A DNA stretch of 12,258 nucleotides from Actinomycetota bacterium (GTDB lineage Bacteria; Actinomycetota; Actinomycetes; JACCUZ01): assembly GCA_030841195.1 (NCBI GenBank), contig JAVEDA010000111.1, positions 1 to 12,258 on the forward strand, given 5' to 3'. The position numbers were made by a program, and so were the translations under genes. Of this stretch, positions 12,031-12,258 are shown piece after piece. Position 1 is the first letter of the stretch, and every line of letters begins with the position of its first letter. Below the pieces are notes generated by a model, which ran no database searches, was not told the DNA's origin, and was given only the letters and a program-made list of their open reading frames with translations.

Positions 12031-12082
12031 GACCCGCGGGCTTGTGGGGGAAACGTCCCTCCCACGACAAGGCCCGCGGGTC
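12031..12082. terminator. terminator-like hairpin after pdxH
   Basis: GACCCGCGGGC (12031-12041) pairs perfectly with GCCCGCGGGTC (12072-12082), and interrupted inner pairing (TTG with CAA, TGGG with CCCA) extends the stem. It lies 20 bp past the pdxH stop and at the end of the candidate rightward RNA, so it could serve both. No T-run is present. Confidence 0.7.
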
Positions 12083-12102
12083 GCTGCATGTCCAGCCCCT
12101 AC

Positions 12103-12258
12103 TTACGGCGCGAGCCGCTCGATCGTCCACCCCTGTTCGGTACGCCGGTAACGCAGCCGGTCGTGCAGCCGCCCGACCCGCCCGGCCCAGAACTCCCAGC
12201 TCTCCGGCACCACCCGGTAGCCGCCCCAACCCGGCGGCGCCGGCACCTCGCCCGGGAA
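12103..12258 (-). CDS. pdxH: pyridoxamine 5'-phosphate oxidase, C-terminal end (gene runs off the window)
   Basis: The minus strand from 12258 to TAA 12103-12105 encodes the last 51 residues of PdxH, the FMN enzyme that oxidises pyridoxine or pyridoxamine 5'-phosphate to pyridoxal 5'-phosphate. The family's C-terminal signature is clear: GWGGYRVVPESWEFWAGR, RLHDRLRYRR, and the final GWTIERLAP. The conserved Trp, Arg and His-Asp residues of the RLHDR motif, which contribute to FMN and substrate binding, are present. The start and most of the FMN domain are outside the window. It converges with the hotdog gene across the structured gap. Confidence 0.95.
   Translation of the reverse strand, partial: FPGEVPAPPGWGGYRVVPESWEFWAGRVGRLHDRLRYRRTEQGWTIERLAP

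Larger units (their letters stand above)
11890..12082 (+). ncRNA. candidate structured RNA or short leader transcript
   Basis: This 240-bp gap between the hotdog gene and pdxH is dense in pairing potential. Consecutive hairpins are GTCCGA/TCGGAC (11905-11910 with 11926-11931), GTGGC/GCCAC (11939-11943 with 11955-11959) and CCGAC/GTCGG (11968-11972 with 11976-11980). They are followed by a long terminator-like hairpin at 12031-12082. A promoter-like pair precedes it. A strong Shine-Dalgarno (AAGGGAGGTGG, 11895-11905) lies near the predicted 5' end, so it may be a short mRNA rather than a pure ncRNA. I recognise no known RNA family. Alternatively the hairpins are only the 3' untranslated regions of the converging genes. 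Confidence 0.35.

Noticed and set aside
12003..12258. Rightward open frame from ATG 12003 to the window end
   Set aside because: It runs through the terminator-like hairpin and antisense to pdxH; no ribosome binding site and Pro/Arg/Ala-rich composition.

Overview
The window is high-GC DNA from an actinomycete (Actinomycetota). Codons end mostly in G or C, GTG and TTG starts are common, and several starts look leaderless. Characteristic actinobacterial content includes a ppk-mutT1 pair, an IdeR/DtxR iron regulator with every metal ligand in the usual place, a UdgX uracil-DNA-binding protein, and a cell-wall NlpC/P60 enzyme behind a ydaO-type c-di-AMP riboswitch. I cannot name the genus; nothing seen is diagnostic below class level. 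No tRNA, rRNA, CRISPR, insertion sequence or phage gene was seen.

Layout. 1-1070: 3' end of an alpha/beta hydrolase, a converging 47-residue membrane microprotein with a poly-glycine tail, and a VOC-fold protein. 1241-2686: a GAF-PAS-GGDEF diguanylate cyclase. 2687-3497: about 800 bases with no long gene. It holds two intact tiny membrane ORFs (40 and 31 aa) flanked by two frame-broken small membrane proteins. 3501-6940: a small three-helix-bundle protein divergent from ppk, a PHO box (11-bp direct repeats of GTTCACC) in the shared promoter region, then ppk and a MutT1-like Nudix/histidine-phosphatase protein 3 bp downstream. 6971-7006: a strong hairpin shared by the converging mutT1 and NlpC/P60 genes. 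7082-8010: the NlpC/P60 hydrolase and its riboswitch. 8135-9163: ideR followed by a single-domain rhodanese, both leftward. 9231-11859: rightward udgX, a large hairpin, a 17-bp tandem repeat, a winged-helix protein of the HTH_42 (AlkZ/AlkX/YcaQ) family, and a translationally coupled hotdog-fold protein. 11854-12082: a promoter-like element, several small hairpins, a strong Shine-Dalgarno with a 12-codon ORF and a terminator-like hairpin, together a candidate short RNA. 12103-12258: 3' end of pdxH, leftward.

Links between genes. ppk and mutT1 form a phosphate/nucleotide unit likely under PhoP control. The NlpC/P60 gene is probably tuned by c-di-AMP. IdeR and UdgX are divergent across 67 bp. 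UdgX and the AlkZ-like protein are two candidate DNA-lesion proteins side by side. The least explained sequence is the membrane-microprotein cluster at 2732-3497 and the structured element at 11877-12082.
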